DNA of 64,000 nucleotides from Lepidodermella squamata (lineage: Eukaryota; Gastrotricha). The notes under the pieces were generated by a model. That model saw only the letters and a program-made list of their open reading frames with translations. It did no database searches and had not been told where the DNA came from. The DNA lies in NCBI GenBank assembly GCA_047495785.1, contig JBLDXI010000054.1:2294001-2358000 (forward strand). The letters are read 5' to 3'. The stretch's first letter is position 1. Every line of letters starts with the position of its first letter. This document shows, one piece after another, positions 25,339-37,100 of the stretch. Made by a program: the position numbers and the translations under genes.

Positions 25339-25581
25339 ATCATAGCGTGCCCGGCGCCCAATAAACGATTGTCAATGACTACTAGTACACAACATGCAAC
25401 TATCTTTAGGCAAATTATATCTATATCGATAATAAAAAATACAAATCCGAGCTTTTCAACATCTCTCAAATTTTATTCACCTGAAAGTGCTCGCGAATGG
25501 TATATGCTTTTTGATTGTAATCAGGAGTGGTAAAAAAAATCAGAAAGGGTGTAAATTACTAAGCATCTATCCCGCAGTGCT

Positions 25582-28105
25582 TCAGCTCAGATGACTAATA
25601 GTTTCATTTGCTGATCGGATAGCGGTTAGTATGGACCCGAGGCTCATTTGCGTAGCTGAGCGCTCAAAAGCCGGTGCCAGTACAGTTTTAGCCTGTCCGC
25701 GGTTGTTAAACGCAGTCGAAGAATTCCGGCTCCAGTAATCAGCTTCATAAGCCGCCAAAGCGTCCTCAACATCAGCAAATTCGGGTAACTGGTTGACCTG
25801 GTGCGTGGATAAATTATTGCCGTGGATTATTTGTGAAGACTTTTGTAGAATCGCCTCCGTCGAGGCTCGAATTGAACTGTTTTTATCGCTTTGCTGGCTG
25901 CTTGCCGCCTCAAGATTTTTCCGAAGTATTCTAGACGCGATTTGGTGATCGGCCCCAGCAGTGGAAGATGCGACAGAACCTGGTTCAAGAGGCATCAAAG
26001 CTCTAGCTCGCCGTAACTGTTTAAATGGCTGCCTTGTAGTCGCGTATTGACTTTTAGGCCAAGCTGGGGCAACCCAAAGTCTGGGAACTAGAGACTTCGA
26101 GCAGAACTTCGAACAGTTGTAGACAGCCCTAGTCGTCGGGCCAGAGCAACAGTCGGTTGGCGACGTGGGATCAACGTTGCTTGAATTGCATGTCACTTGA
26201 ACCTGAAAAAAGCGGAAATTAAAGCATCTTTCAAAAGAATTTCCTCAAAATGCATGGATCAGCAAAATTAGTGAAGCGTTAAAATCAAGTGAGCGAAACA
26301 AGCGAAGACCTGTAGCACAGCAGCGTGATTTACTGGTAGTGAAGCTCGGAACATTTTCTTCGATGGTTTCGCCGGTAGTGACCCGCCTAATAGCGTTGTT
26401 CGATGCGAGTTGTGGGTGACCGGCATGTTTGAAAGCCCTGGGTTGTGATGCTGCTGATGCTGATTGTTCTGCTGAACGGCCGATAACGGTGGCATGTTCG
26501 ACGTCGTTGTTGAAATTATTGATGGGTCAATCTCATCCGGGGCTGTTGCAATTTCGACGACGCTATTGCTTGGGTTTTGAATGATTGGCGATTTCTTGCG
26601 AAGCATAGCACTCTGGGGCGGCACAACCGAGGCTGCACGGGATTTCGGTAGCGGAGGTGGCGCTGGGGTCATGGAGGTGACGTCGGCGTAAAGCGGCGAT
26701 TGGGCCTCACGAACGACGGCGGACGAAGCATCGTCGCGGTTACGCACCGGAATTTGAGAGGTTATTGCTATCATTTTTCGCGGCTGTTGACCAACCGATG
26801 CTAAGGGAAAGTAAGAAAATCTCAGTAAATTTTTGATTCTGAGGCCGTTAAGACCCTAAAAATCGATGGAAGCAGAAAAAATGAACTGATAGGGATTGTA
26901 TCAGGCTTCTATTCTAATATAGGGTTGTGCATTTTACATAATCTTATCTCTCCTCCAATACCTGCGCTCTTCTTCAAATTAGGGCTTCCTGTCGAATAAG
27001 GGGCTACCGTTAAAGCTCTTGTACTGACTTCTTTTTCTTGCTGTATAATAGGGACCATTGAGATCTAAGATGACTTACTTCCGCTTAGATAGAGGTGAGC
27101 AGGTGGGGGTTGTTGATCGTTGCTGAAATATGACATTCCGCTTTTGGGATACCTCCCATTAGCACGATTACCTCGGAGAAGCGCTCTCAACTCTTCCTCG
27201 AACTCGTCGTCGTAAATGTCCGTGCATGGTATCCCAAACGAGTTTTTACCCTCAACCTATAAGAAAATTAGGTGATATCCAAAACTAGGGCAGCGTCTTA
27301 CTTTAAGATTGGCTAGCACACGAGAATTATGGTGGTAGTAGTCGAGTTTAGAACCATCAACGCCCTGTTCTGGCTTGGGAGTTTTTCGAGCTAAGTCTCC
27401 CAATTCACTGGAATCATCCTTCGATTTCTTATTACCGGTCTCTGCTGGAGGATTCTTTCTGAGGGCACAAAGAAGTTGAAGATCCTATAGGTAATCAATA
27501 GTTAACCAGAGGCAATAGCAAGAAATTAGGGAAAATACTTGTTCCAGTTGCGAGGCCTGGGCAAGATCTAGTTCAAGTTTTTGCAGCCATTCGGCATCGT
27601 TTGGCTGCATCATATCTTCGTCTTCTACATCTTCATTAAGTCGGCCGTCAGCAACTCGAACTGCAAGTTGGCGACTGCTCATTAAGCCTGAATGGCCATT
27701 CCCATCCATGTCAGTGATCATCGGCAGGACAAGATCGGAGCCTGTTCGATGCATCGTGTCGTCGTTATCGCTGTCAGTCAGCGTCACGATCTTATATCGA
27801 GCACCTAAAGAATATTTCATATTAAAAGGTCTCATTGTTATGAGATGTATAAGACTGATTACAAGACATGTAAGAAAGGCTATAAGTAAGCTATGATACC
27901 AATAGCTTCGAAGACAAAAAAACGTGTTTCGTATTTTGATTATAAATACAAAATACGATGATATGGCTAGAAATTGTTGATTATTCCATATGTGAGCAGT
28001 AAAAATTTGCACCCCTTTGCGTAGAGACGGTACATTGCGATGAGTTAAATAATAAAACACCTGCTTACCTGCACTTTTTGCCAGTGATCGGAAGTATTGA
28101 TTCAT
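25582..28105 (-). CDS. Unrecognised, largely disordered protein (6 exons)
   Basis: Exons: 28105-28069, 27804-27539, 27484-27302, 27256-27079, 26800-26310, 26202-25582, total 1776 nt (591 residues), with compatible phases at each join. ATG 28105 (MNQYFRSLAKSAG) is chosen as the first ATG in frame; the frame is open further upstream, so another 5' exon is possible. There is no signal peptide or membrane segment. An acidic region with a possible helix lies at about residues 50-110 (NDAEWLQKLELDLAQASQLE). Proline-rich (PAPPPLPKS) and Gln/His-rich (QQNNQHQQHHNPG) low-complexity stretches follow. The C-terminal exon has a cysteine cluster (TDCCSGPTTRAVYNCSKFC). The polyproline motif suggests SH3 or WW binding in a cytoplasmic scaffold, but that is inference. 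I do not recognise the family. Confidence 0.65.
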
Positions 28106-29461
28106 GGCGGTGTAGTTTTTTCGCAGGTGTCGTTGCGAAGGGAGTGAAACAGGCTCACGCAACCCAGTGATCAATGCGGTGGTAGTTAATGCCGTCCGAT
28201 GGATTTATTTGATGACGATTAGTCCCCTTGCTAGTGCATGAGATATTGCATGGTAATAAATCTTCTCACCCTGCTTTTGAGAACTTCATCTAGAAACGTA
28301 AGATCGGTAATTAGAGGTTAAAACTATTCTTCGGACACTTGATGATTAATGATTCGACCCTCAAACAAGGGGTGAGATTTGCATGTCACATGGCTAGGCA
28401 GTAAAACGGTGGGGTCTAGGGCATAAGCATGTAAATAAACATCGAACTATATCGAGGGTGTGTGTGCTGAATTTTCTTATATAAGGCGGCGTCCGTGCAG
28501 CTCATGATTAATCGAAAATCAAGACATTGCATAGCAACCACACGCAAACTTCCGTGTTTGTAATAAAAAGCCGGCATCTCAGACGATTTTAATGCGCATA
28601 ACAAGAGCTGGTTGTAACTGCGACTGGGAAAAACTTGACGTCAGTAAAAAAACCCGCCCGAAACTAGGTGAATACAGCACTACTGGATAACCACTAGATA
28701 TGGGACAAAAACATATGCTTGGAAAACAGCTGTGAGAATTAAATGAGATCTATTCACGCGGAGTGATTTTCTATTTGCAGCTATCAATTTGTAACGGCTT
28801 TTATCCTAAAAAATGAGTTTCTCCCAAAAAGAATGCGCACCTCATTGAGACGCTTTTCATCTCCTGTTATTAAAGACCTGTGAAGCGTGGTTTCCTTAGC
28901 GGTTAAATTGTAGATAATGCGGTATGGATAAAAAGAGGCGATGCACTTAGCAAAAGCACGACAATTTGCGATACATAAAAATAATATTTTGTGCTAACTT
29001 GCTGCTTGCTTAATGCCGAACACGCAGGTGAGAAATTAAAGATTATTCAGCGCCCGATAAGTATTTGAGGACAGATGAGTGTTGCAGATGGCGATTGTGA
29101 GTGGCAAAAAACTGCCTCTCGCTGAGTCAGCATACATTAGAAGGTGAAGTGTTGGAGAGTTCCGGTTGAATTACACAATTCGATTCGATGGGATACTTGT
29201 AAACTTGAGGTCCAGTTGAAGGAGAATGAACTTGAAGCCGACTACTCAAAGGAGTTTGGTACAACAGCACTGAGCCTAATTGAAGGACAACTCATAAACT
29301 CGAACCGACTCAAAAAATACAGAAATTTCTGATCAACTCTCATATCTTATATATCCCAAAAGAGGGGAGCAACAAATTGAAAATGAATACCGACTTTCTG
29401 AAGTTACACAATATTTTACTGGCATTAGAGCCTAATATAGCAAAATCACTGTATAATGGAA
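28106..29461. other. Intergenic region, no gene recognised
   Basis: About 1.36 kb between the 5' end of the disordered-protein gene and the 3' end of the LamG-like gene, both on the minus strand. Open frames at 28416-28604 (-) and 29144-29332 (+) are short, with no domain, signal peptide or partner exon. I see no repeat. Confidence 0.5.
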
Positions 29462-31457
29462 TTAACAACAACTGTCGAACCACTCAGACAATAAGTTGAA
29501 AGTGTTCAAGGTTAAAATCGCGATTAATATCATAACAACATAGAAACAGCTCGAATAAACCACCGGCGAAGATGAGAATAAGTCATTGATTCGCTCTGGT
29601 GACTGTTGCTTCGCAGGGGTGACAGTATTAGGCGTAGTTTCAGCGTTCTTGCTAGTTCCTTCCGTCATCAGGGCGCTTACAGTCGCGGTCGAATTAATCG
29701 GCTGATTGGCAGTTGTAGTTAGTACCTCAGACGCATTAGCAACACTTGCTGTGGTGGTCAGGTTGTTTTCACTTGGTGAATGAGTTGTCATCGCCTTGAT
29801 TGTAGCATTCGACGGCAATGACGTTGTAGTTTTACGGTCAATAACAGGCTGAATAACTCCAGATGTGGTAGTACCATTAAGTGTTGTCGGTAGTGTTGTA
29901 CTTCGGCCGAAGTTCGAACAGTCGACATCGGGCTCGACAGATTTGACGCAATCGCATGGCAAGTTGGCGAGATCTTCAGCTGCGAGCAGTACGTTATGGA
30001 CCGACAAGCAAATGATAGACATCAGTTCAGTCGAAATCGAAGGACCTAATAGAAGATCAGTTTCCGCCGACACCAAGCGAACTGGTAAAGGCGTTGCATC
30101 GCTATTCGATCCGCTCCACAATCGCAGCGATTTGTCACGAGAGTCGAAAGTGATGGCAACCATGAAAAGATTCGCTGCTCCAGATATAGATGAAACAGCG
30201 CCTAAAGCACGATCTGGCGTATCATCGTAGACAGTCATTCCCTTAGTCGACATCTTGATCTTGAGACCAAGCCACGAAAACAGCGAAACATCTTCTGCAT
30301 CGAATGACAAATCGGCCATATTGACAAAGCAGACGACAGTGAAATCTTCGTCTGCCAGTTTGACGTTGGTGAAGTTGGCGATGTAAGGAATGTTAGGCTC
30401 AATCAAAACGTGGGATAGATGGCTCGATGCGAACACAGCCGCCTTGACCACATTCTTCAGCCGACCATTTATCGCTCCGAGTGATGTTCGCCCGGTCACT
30501 ATTTCGTTCAAATGATTTTCTTTATCCATTAAAGGCCAGAAGCCAGCGGTTTTCATCCTGGTTGGGAAGAGGTTTTCGTTCAGCAATTGTCTACCTTTCA
30601 CGCAACGTCCCTTATATTGGCAAATGCATTGTAGCTGCATGATTTCCTCCCTGAATAATTCGGAATTGTAAACGAAAAGGCAGGAAACCGCTATTGGGTG
30701 ACGAGCTCGCAGGCTGAGATCTGTCATTTCGGACGGCGTTGTCACCCAAGATTGGTCCAGCTGGCTAGAACCGTGGTTAGTCCCATGCCAATCGTACAGC
30801 CGGCTTTCAGCTCGCTTATTGAAAGTCAACGCAACGAAATGCCAGTCATCCGGTGTCCGCCAGGGCATCGTTTCGTAAGGAATCAAAACGCACTTCTCAT
30901 TGGCCGGGCTGCAGTCCTCAGATCGAAAAACATGTCTATCTTCCATCTCGTCGAATTTAATGCCGAATTGAAGCTTCCGCTTTCCAGTTCCGGAGATCGT
31001 GATAATACGTTCCCATGTTGAACCGCCGAATTTAGTGACAGCTGCTGCCAACTGGTCGTACATCTCAATTTTGTCGTAGCGGAAAAAGAAAGCTAGTGTG
31101 TATTCATTTTTGATGGAGAAAGCGGATTCCAGCTTGAGAACAGTGCCCCTTGCATCGCTCTTTGGTAGAGCAAATGCTGTTCCTGTGGCTTGAAACGGCC
31201 CGGGTTCCTTCGTCAAGCACTTCCCACCTAACGCTTTGAATCCAGGTAAAGTTTCGTTGAGTGCCCATTCGTCGCTGGTCGAAGCGCAATCAAGCGGAAA
31301 AAAGCCTATAAGAGACTGAGGCCGGGGGTAGTTGCTTAGAGTGGCTGAAAATTGAAACAATTCATAACATGCTTAAATAAATATGGCTTCTCATACCTTT
31401 TGACAGACTACACAAAAATACGATCGTAAGACTAAATATCTCAGCAAAGAGCGCCAT
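29462..31457 (-). CDS. LamG/concanavalin-like surface protein with Thr-rich stalk
   Basis: Two exons: 31457-31397 (signal peptide, MALFAEIFSLTIVFLCSLS) and 31344-29462, 1944 nt in all (647 residues). Two related beta-sandwich regions can be seen. Each has a LamG/LamG-like 3 flavour: an ending like DWHFVALTFNK or FMVAITFDSRDKSLRLWSG, preceded by EYTLAFFFRYD or DFTVVCFVNM. A linker with CICQYKGRCVKG joins them. Residues about 490-600 are rich in Thr/Ser/Asn (TTLPTTLNGTTTS, TTTANQP) and likely heavily glycosylated. A C-terminal hydrophobic segment (FYVVMILIAILTLNTFNLL) suggests a membrane anchor or GPI signal. The LamG call rests on pattern resemblance, not a search. Likely an extracellular glycan- or protein-binding protein. 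Confidence 0.7.
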
Positions 31458-31736
31458 TTTCCTGTTGTAGGAAAAATTTGAAAAAAAATAACGACGAAGG
31501 AGAATATTAAGGTGGATTTTTTTTAGAAATTTTGAATGGATGAAATAATATATAAAAAATAATCAAATAAATTCCAGAGATCAAATATTTTATTCTCAAA
31601 ATCAACAGAAGATGTCATCCAACGAGAAAATCAAAATTCAAACATGTAAAATCGGTGCAAAATCAGAGGTAGTCAATACTCATAATGATGCAATAGTATA
31701 ATATCGACGTCAGGTTTTCGAGTTCCATTTCAACTT

Positions 31737-33212
31737 TCAATTTCGAATTGAGCTGCGAGTCAACCTGGAAGTCTTGCAATTAACGGAGTCGGCCATAGGT
31801 TTCTTGCGTTTCTGGCTGGAATGCCGAAGACTTCGACTGTAATTTTGATACCAAACTTTCAGAAATCGCAATCCATGAGCAGCAAATTGATCAGCAGAAT
31901 CGGCAACTAATTTGATAAGATATCAAGATATTATTAACGGGTCTGGATAGGGAACACTTCTCGGGTCAAAAAATCAATCTGCAATTTTGCACAGAAAATT
32001 TCAAGATTTTTTCAATTAAATACTAAACAATCAAAAAATTGGGAATTCGAATAAATACCAGTCCGAATAAATTGCCGAAATTTCTCGAAGTTACCGAAGA
32101 TGACCAAAGCTTACCTTGAATAGCAGTTTGCCCGGCAACATTTTTCATATCAAACAAAACTGGCGAAGAATTAAGCAACAATCGCATGAGTTCAACGTTC
32201 CCGTGGACAGCCGTCAGGTGAAGAGCAGTATTTCCATCCGAATCAGCCACATTCAAATCAAATCCGCGTTCGACTAGCAGCCTGGCAATTTTCATTCCGC
32301 CTTCAAACATTAGCAGTGACCAAACGATTTCACAGCTGAAAGCAAAACCGACGTCATCGTCCGGGTCTAGCAATTCGGGATTGATGAAATCAGCCGGGTA
32401 GCCGTTTTTCTCGAAATCGTCGCGAATCGACAGAATTTCTTCATCAACATGGCAATCTTGAGCAATCACGTGAAGACAATTCGCGCCAGTTTCAGGATTT
32501 TTCGAATGCATCAAGTCCGGGTTCAAATCAGCGAGAAAACAAAAAATTTCGAAATGGCCACAACTCGCTGCGATATGAAGCGATTTCCAGTCGACCGCCG
32601 CGTTATTTCTCACGAAATACCGAACGCATTCCAACGAGCCGGACCAAATCGAACGATGTAAAGCTGTTTCACCGAGAAGGTTTGTGACTTTCAAGTTGGC
32701 CTCTTTCACTTCAACTAGGTATTTAATCATGTCGATATGGCAATTTTCTGCAGCGATTAGGAGAGGCGTCTCGCCGTTTTCGTTCCTTTCCTCGATCAGC
32801 GCCGGATTTCGATCGAGCAGTAAATCGACGATTCGAAAATGGTTGTGTTTAACAGCCAGGTGAATAGCGCTCGGGCCGTTTCGCAACCGACATCGCAGGG
32901 TTAAATCCGGCTTCAATTCTTCGACAATAAATTTGACTAGATCGAGGTTGGCGCGTTTGATTGCTTGCATCAGAATTGTTTGATTGTAGTGGGATGAGTC
33001 GCGGTAGTCAGCGATGAACTTGCGGCCGGATTCGTCGAGATTCAGGCGCAGAATGGTGAAAGCCAGGCCGGACATATCGCCGGAACGAGCTGCGGCGTGA
33101 ATCGCCAGGATATCATCCAAACCCTGCGCGACAAATTGGAAAATCAAACTGCATAAAATTATCTTTAGGAAAAAATTACAATTTGCTGGTTTGTTTTCTC
33201 GAGACTCATCAT
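31737..33212 (-). CDS. Ankyrin-repeat protein, apparently cytosolic
   Basis: Exons: 33212-33180 (MMSLEKTNQQI), 33123-32115 and 31906-31737, total 1212 nt (403 residues). The first exon is inferred: the large frame has no convincing ATG, and this 57-nt intron joins it in phase. About eight ankyrin repeats are visible (GETPLLIAAENCHIDMIKYL, GETALHRSIWSGSLECVRYF, GNTALHLTAVHGNVELMRLL). An insertion between repeats (about residues 235-275) is acidic (ELLDPDDDVG). The final exon adds a basic tail (RHSSQKRKK). There is no signal peptide, unlike the ankyrin/Sushi family in this window, and no close similarity to it beyond the repeat. Role unknown; ankyrin repeats usually mediate protein binding. Confidence 0.7.
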
Positions 33213-33778
33213 ATCGTGCCGGTAAAGATGATAAAACCTATAAGATGAAATAAAAATTGAAAGAAGCATTACCAAATACGTCTTTTAAATTACGCCAGAA
33301 AAGCCCGCGCTTTTTATTATAGGACTTGCGTTGCTTATTTGGCAAGTAATAAATACGCACAGCAATTACCGCAAAGCAGCAACGGCCGTTGTGACCTGAA
33401 TTTAATTGATGTGGCAAGTGTAACCGAGAGAATTTCGACGCATTGAGAGACTGAAGAAAACGAGTGCGCGAATTAGTTGAAAATTCCTCCTTAATGAAAA
33501 AAAAACAAAAGAAGAAGAAAAATCAACAGATGCAGGTCCTCTCCTCCTCCTACAGCTGGCTTCCGCCGTCAATAAATTATTTGATTTAATTCAAGAACCG
33601 CCCAGGTCCTTAAATCTTCGAGACAAATTGAAACACGACAGTTACTATGTCGCGATGCCTGCTGATCAAACATAAAACGGCACTCAATGTAAAAAAGTGA
33701 ATAAATTCTGATTTAGCTGAGAAAAATTCATCATATCGTGTAGGTAAATTCCACAGTGAATTTTTGAAAATCCATAGC
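33213..33778. other. Divergent intergenic region
   Basis: It lies between the starts of the minus-strand ankyrin gene and the plus-strand small cysteine-rich gene, so both promoters should be here. A 21-nt near-repeat marks both ends: TCATCATATCGTG, two variable bases, then GGTAAA, at 33206-33226 and 33728-33748. A purine-rich run is near 33490-33530. Nothing coding. Confidence 0.45.
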
Positions 33779-34039
33779 ATGCATTTTGCTAAGTTCTTCT
33801 TCATCGCCCTTTTCAGCCTCGCTGCCCTTTTGGCTGCCAGCGATGCTGCCAACCTAGGGGAAACCTGCGAACACCTCGCTGATTGCCAGCTGGACGTGAA
33901 ATACTCCAAGTGCGACCCGATTCACAAGTAGTTGCCTTGATTTCTCCAATTTTTCATCCATTATTATTAAAAACATTACAGGGTCTGCGTGTGCCAGACT
34001 AGGAAGCACCCTTCCCAAGACAACGTCTGCCTTAAGTGA
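33779..34039 (+). CDS. Small secreted cysteine-rich peptide (EB-module-like)
   Basis: Two exons, 33779-33927 and 33982-34039, encode 68 residues. ATG 33779 opens a clear signal peptide (MHFAKFFFIALFSLAALLAA). The mature part of about 45 residues has six cysteines in the order GETC, ADC, SKC, VCVC and NVC, which resembles one EB-type module: start with LGETC, end with CVC and a short tail. Such modules are common in small extracellular proteins of invertebrates. It is too short to be found by a simple length cut-off, but the 54-nt intron joins the frame precisely (CACAA|G-GTC). Function unknown. Confidence 0.7.
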
Positions 34040-34177
34040 AACAGCAGTCGGATTAACAGAATGACTATCAGAAATATTACTAGACAGCCTGGTTTATGGT
34101 TTTTGGGTGATGGTATGCGAATAATTCCGCGCTATTAAAAATTCAGGAATTGCTGAAAAAATTCAATATTTTATTTA

Positions 34178-37100
34178 TTAAAAACACAAAAATAACAAGA
34201 ATAAGGTGAGCAAAATGGACAAGTTCGCTCCTGCTGGCCCAGTTGAATTATGGACCCCGCCGATTTTAGCCACATTGTGATCAGTCAAAGGCGGCGCGAA
34301 TTTCGACACCATGCCACTGGCCTTCTCCGTCAGGCAAACCGCGCCGATCAGCCCCTCGACGAAGACAACATTCGCGACGTAGACGTCTTTCAAATCTTCC
34401 AACGAAATTCTAGCAGCAACAACAGCCGCTCGGCCGCTTGAGGTCATCAGCGAAAAACACGCGATTCGCCTGTGGACAGACAGCCGAATCGCCCGGGTCG
34501 GGTAAACGCTGTCGGGAAATTTAATTTTTACTTTAATTGAAGTGTCATCGGTATGTGGGTCAATGCGGTGCAGATAAACAACGATTTCTGGGTCAGTTTC
34601 GACAAATAACACCCAGGCTTCTCGTTTAGCCGTGTCGTAGGCGAGTTTGAAGGAAAAAGCCGTCGAGTAGCTTATCGAAATGAGATGCAATAATTCTGAA
34701 TAAGTGACAGTGCTTCGATGACGCTGGGCCAAGATTGGATCGGGTTTTTCGCGCGAAACATCGTGAAAAATAACATAGAGCAGGTGGCGTTCAGATTCGC
34801 CAAATAAATCCGCCAGTCTCCAGTTATCAGCATCTTTCTCTTTGACTAAAGGTCCGCCTAAAATTAAAAAAAATAGTTTTAGGGTCCTACTTTGAACGTA
34901 ACGAAAGGGGATCCAAATTTGCACACATTATTTAGCAATTGAATTCAAAATTGTCGAGAATTAACCCTCTAAGGCCGGGAGCGTGTATACTCAAACTACG
35001 ACTTCTCACCTTGAATTCTCATACTTCCGGATTTTTGCCGGCCAAATGGTTTGGCATACGTTTAGATGACCATCTAAATACCCCGATTCCGAAAACCGCA
35101 GACTCGCCGCGTTGATTACGTAACACAGGTGAGCGCGCAAATCACGGGCACTCATGCCTATTGTGTAAACTCAGGCAAATTTCGACCAAATGACACGGGG
35201 GTCGCGCGGGCGGCCTGTTTTGTGTGCATCGGTTCAGTCACCCTGTGTTAATTTAAATGGCCACTTGAGTTTACTCATGCACATTGTCAATAAATGTTTG
35301 ATTTCAATTTTTTTACATTTTCTTTTTAAATAAAACTTTTTATGAGTGTGATGAGAAATTAAGACACTCGCAGATGTTGCGCAACACAGAATTGCGTAAC
35401 AACAACAAGCTTTTTACGTTGTTACGTTATAACCATGCAAAATGGAAATAAAAGCGCGGCTTCGAGTAGAAACATGAGCATCGTCAATATTCATTTACCG
35501 AAATTTGCGTCATCCTAACTTTTCGTAACTCATGGATGCGGCTGATAAGCAGCAAGTCTACGGCATGGTGGAATCCGATGAGATCGGTTCAACCGATTCC
35601 GCGCTCTCGTCATCGGACGATGAACTTGACCGGCCGCTGGCTGACTTCAAGGTGCCTGGACAGGTCAAATGGCAAAAGCTGAACGAAGATCGCCAACTTC
35701 ACATCGAAAAATGCGACCTGAAAAGTCGCCCTACCGACGAATTTGTAACACGAGTCGAGGCGCTAGGCAAAGGTAGGTATCTAGCCCATACCCATCCGAA
35801 TTATAAGTCATTTTCTTTAGTATCTGATATTGCGTCGCATTGGAATGACGAATGGCAAGCGGAGTGGTCGGCTGATCCTCAGGCCAGCACCAGCAAGCAG
35901 GCATCGCACGATGAAGATACCAACGGCGAGAGCGGCAGCAAGAAAACGGCCAGCGATACCGCCAAGAAGGCCGAGCCGAGCTCCGACAGTGGCGATGAAG
36001 AAACCGGCGAAGTTACAAGCGGCAAGACCGTCAAGAAGCGCGGCACCACGACCAACACCAAGGCTGCTGAGAAGACCGCCAAGTCCGGCCAATGCGACTA
36101 CGACGGCAGCGACGAAGATGATGAACCAAAACCGAAGAATTCTAAGAAAACTGTGAAACGCGATCGAGCTGGTGGTTCGAAGCGCGCTGAGAAGCGGAAA
36201 CCGAAAACCGACGAGCGTTACCCGAAGGTTCTGCCGTTTTTTCTTCTGATGTTTCCCGTGATATCGATGTTGGTTACTGAAACGAACCGGTACGCGGCGC
36301 AGATGTACGCTAAGAACCCCGAAATCGGCCAATTTGTTGCAACAAATGTTCACGAGGTCTTCTGCTTTTTGGCGTGTGCTATAGCCATGGGTATCGTCAA
36401 TTTACCGTCGGCCAGGCTGTATTGGGAAAGTTCTGATTCAATGCTGTACCAGCCGTACTTCGCCAAGATCATGTCGCGCGATCGATTCAAGCAAGTAGTG
36501 CGTTTTCTGCACGCAGCGAACAACGACGCCGCCCTACCTCGAAACGACCCTGAATATGACAAGATCCACAAGGTTCGGGCGTTTCTCGACCGTTTGCAAA
36601 ACGCTTGGCTCGCGAACTTTGAAATCGGTGCTGAGGTTCGTATAATAAGCTTTTTGCTTTATTTTTACTGAAATTTTCTATGCTCATCAGGTTGCTGTCG
36701 ACGAGCAAATGGCCGCATTCAAAGGTCGAACAACCCTCAAACAGTACATGCCGGCTAAGCCCGTCAAACGCGGCCTCAAGTTTTTCGCTCTGGCGTTGTC
36801 CCCGATAGGCTACATTTTTCGCGTTTTGCTCTACAGCGGGAAAGGCGACCAAGGTAATCTGGTAATTATTTTTCAGGCGATATTATAATATTTTTTTGCA
36901 GTTGGCACCGACGATTCGGAAGCGGGATTGGCCGAGCGTATCGTATGGCGGTTGGCGACGGCGATTGCTGGCTACTGGCGCGTCCTCTACATGGACAATT
37001 GGTTCACGTCTCTACCGCTGGTAAATCGCCTATGGGGCAACAAAATCCATTCGGTTGGTACTGTTCGAGCAAACCGGGCTGGTCTCGACTCGGCTGTTCC

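Noticed and set aside
29144-29332. 62-codon plus-strand frame
   Set aside because: No domain, hydrophobic leader or partner exon.
35817-36353. Long minus-strand frame opposite the transposase
   Set aside because: It is the antisense shadow of the Lys/Glu-rich low-complexity part of the transposase.
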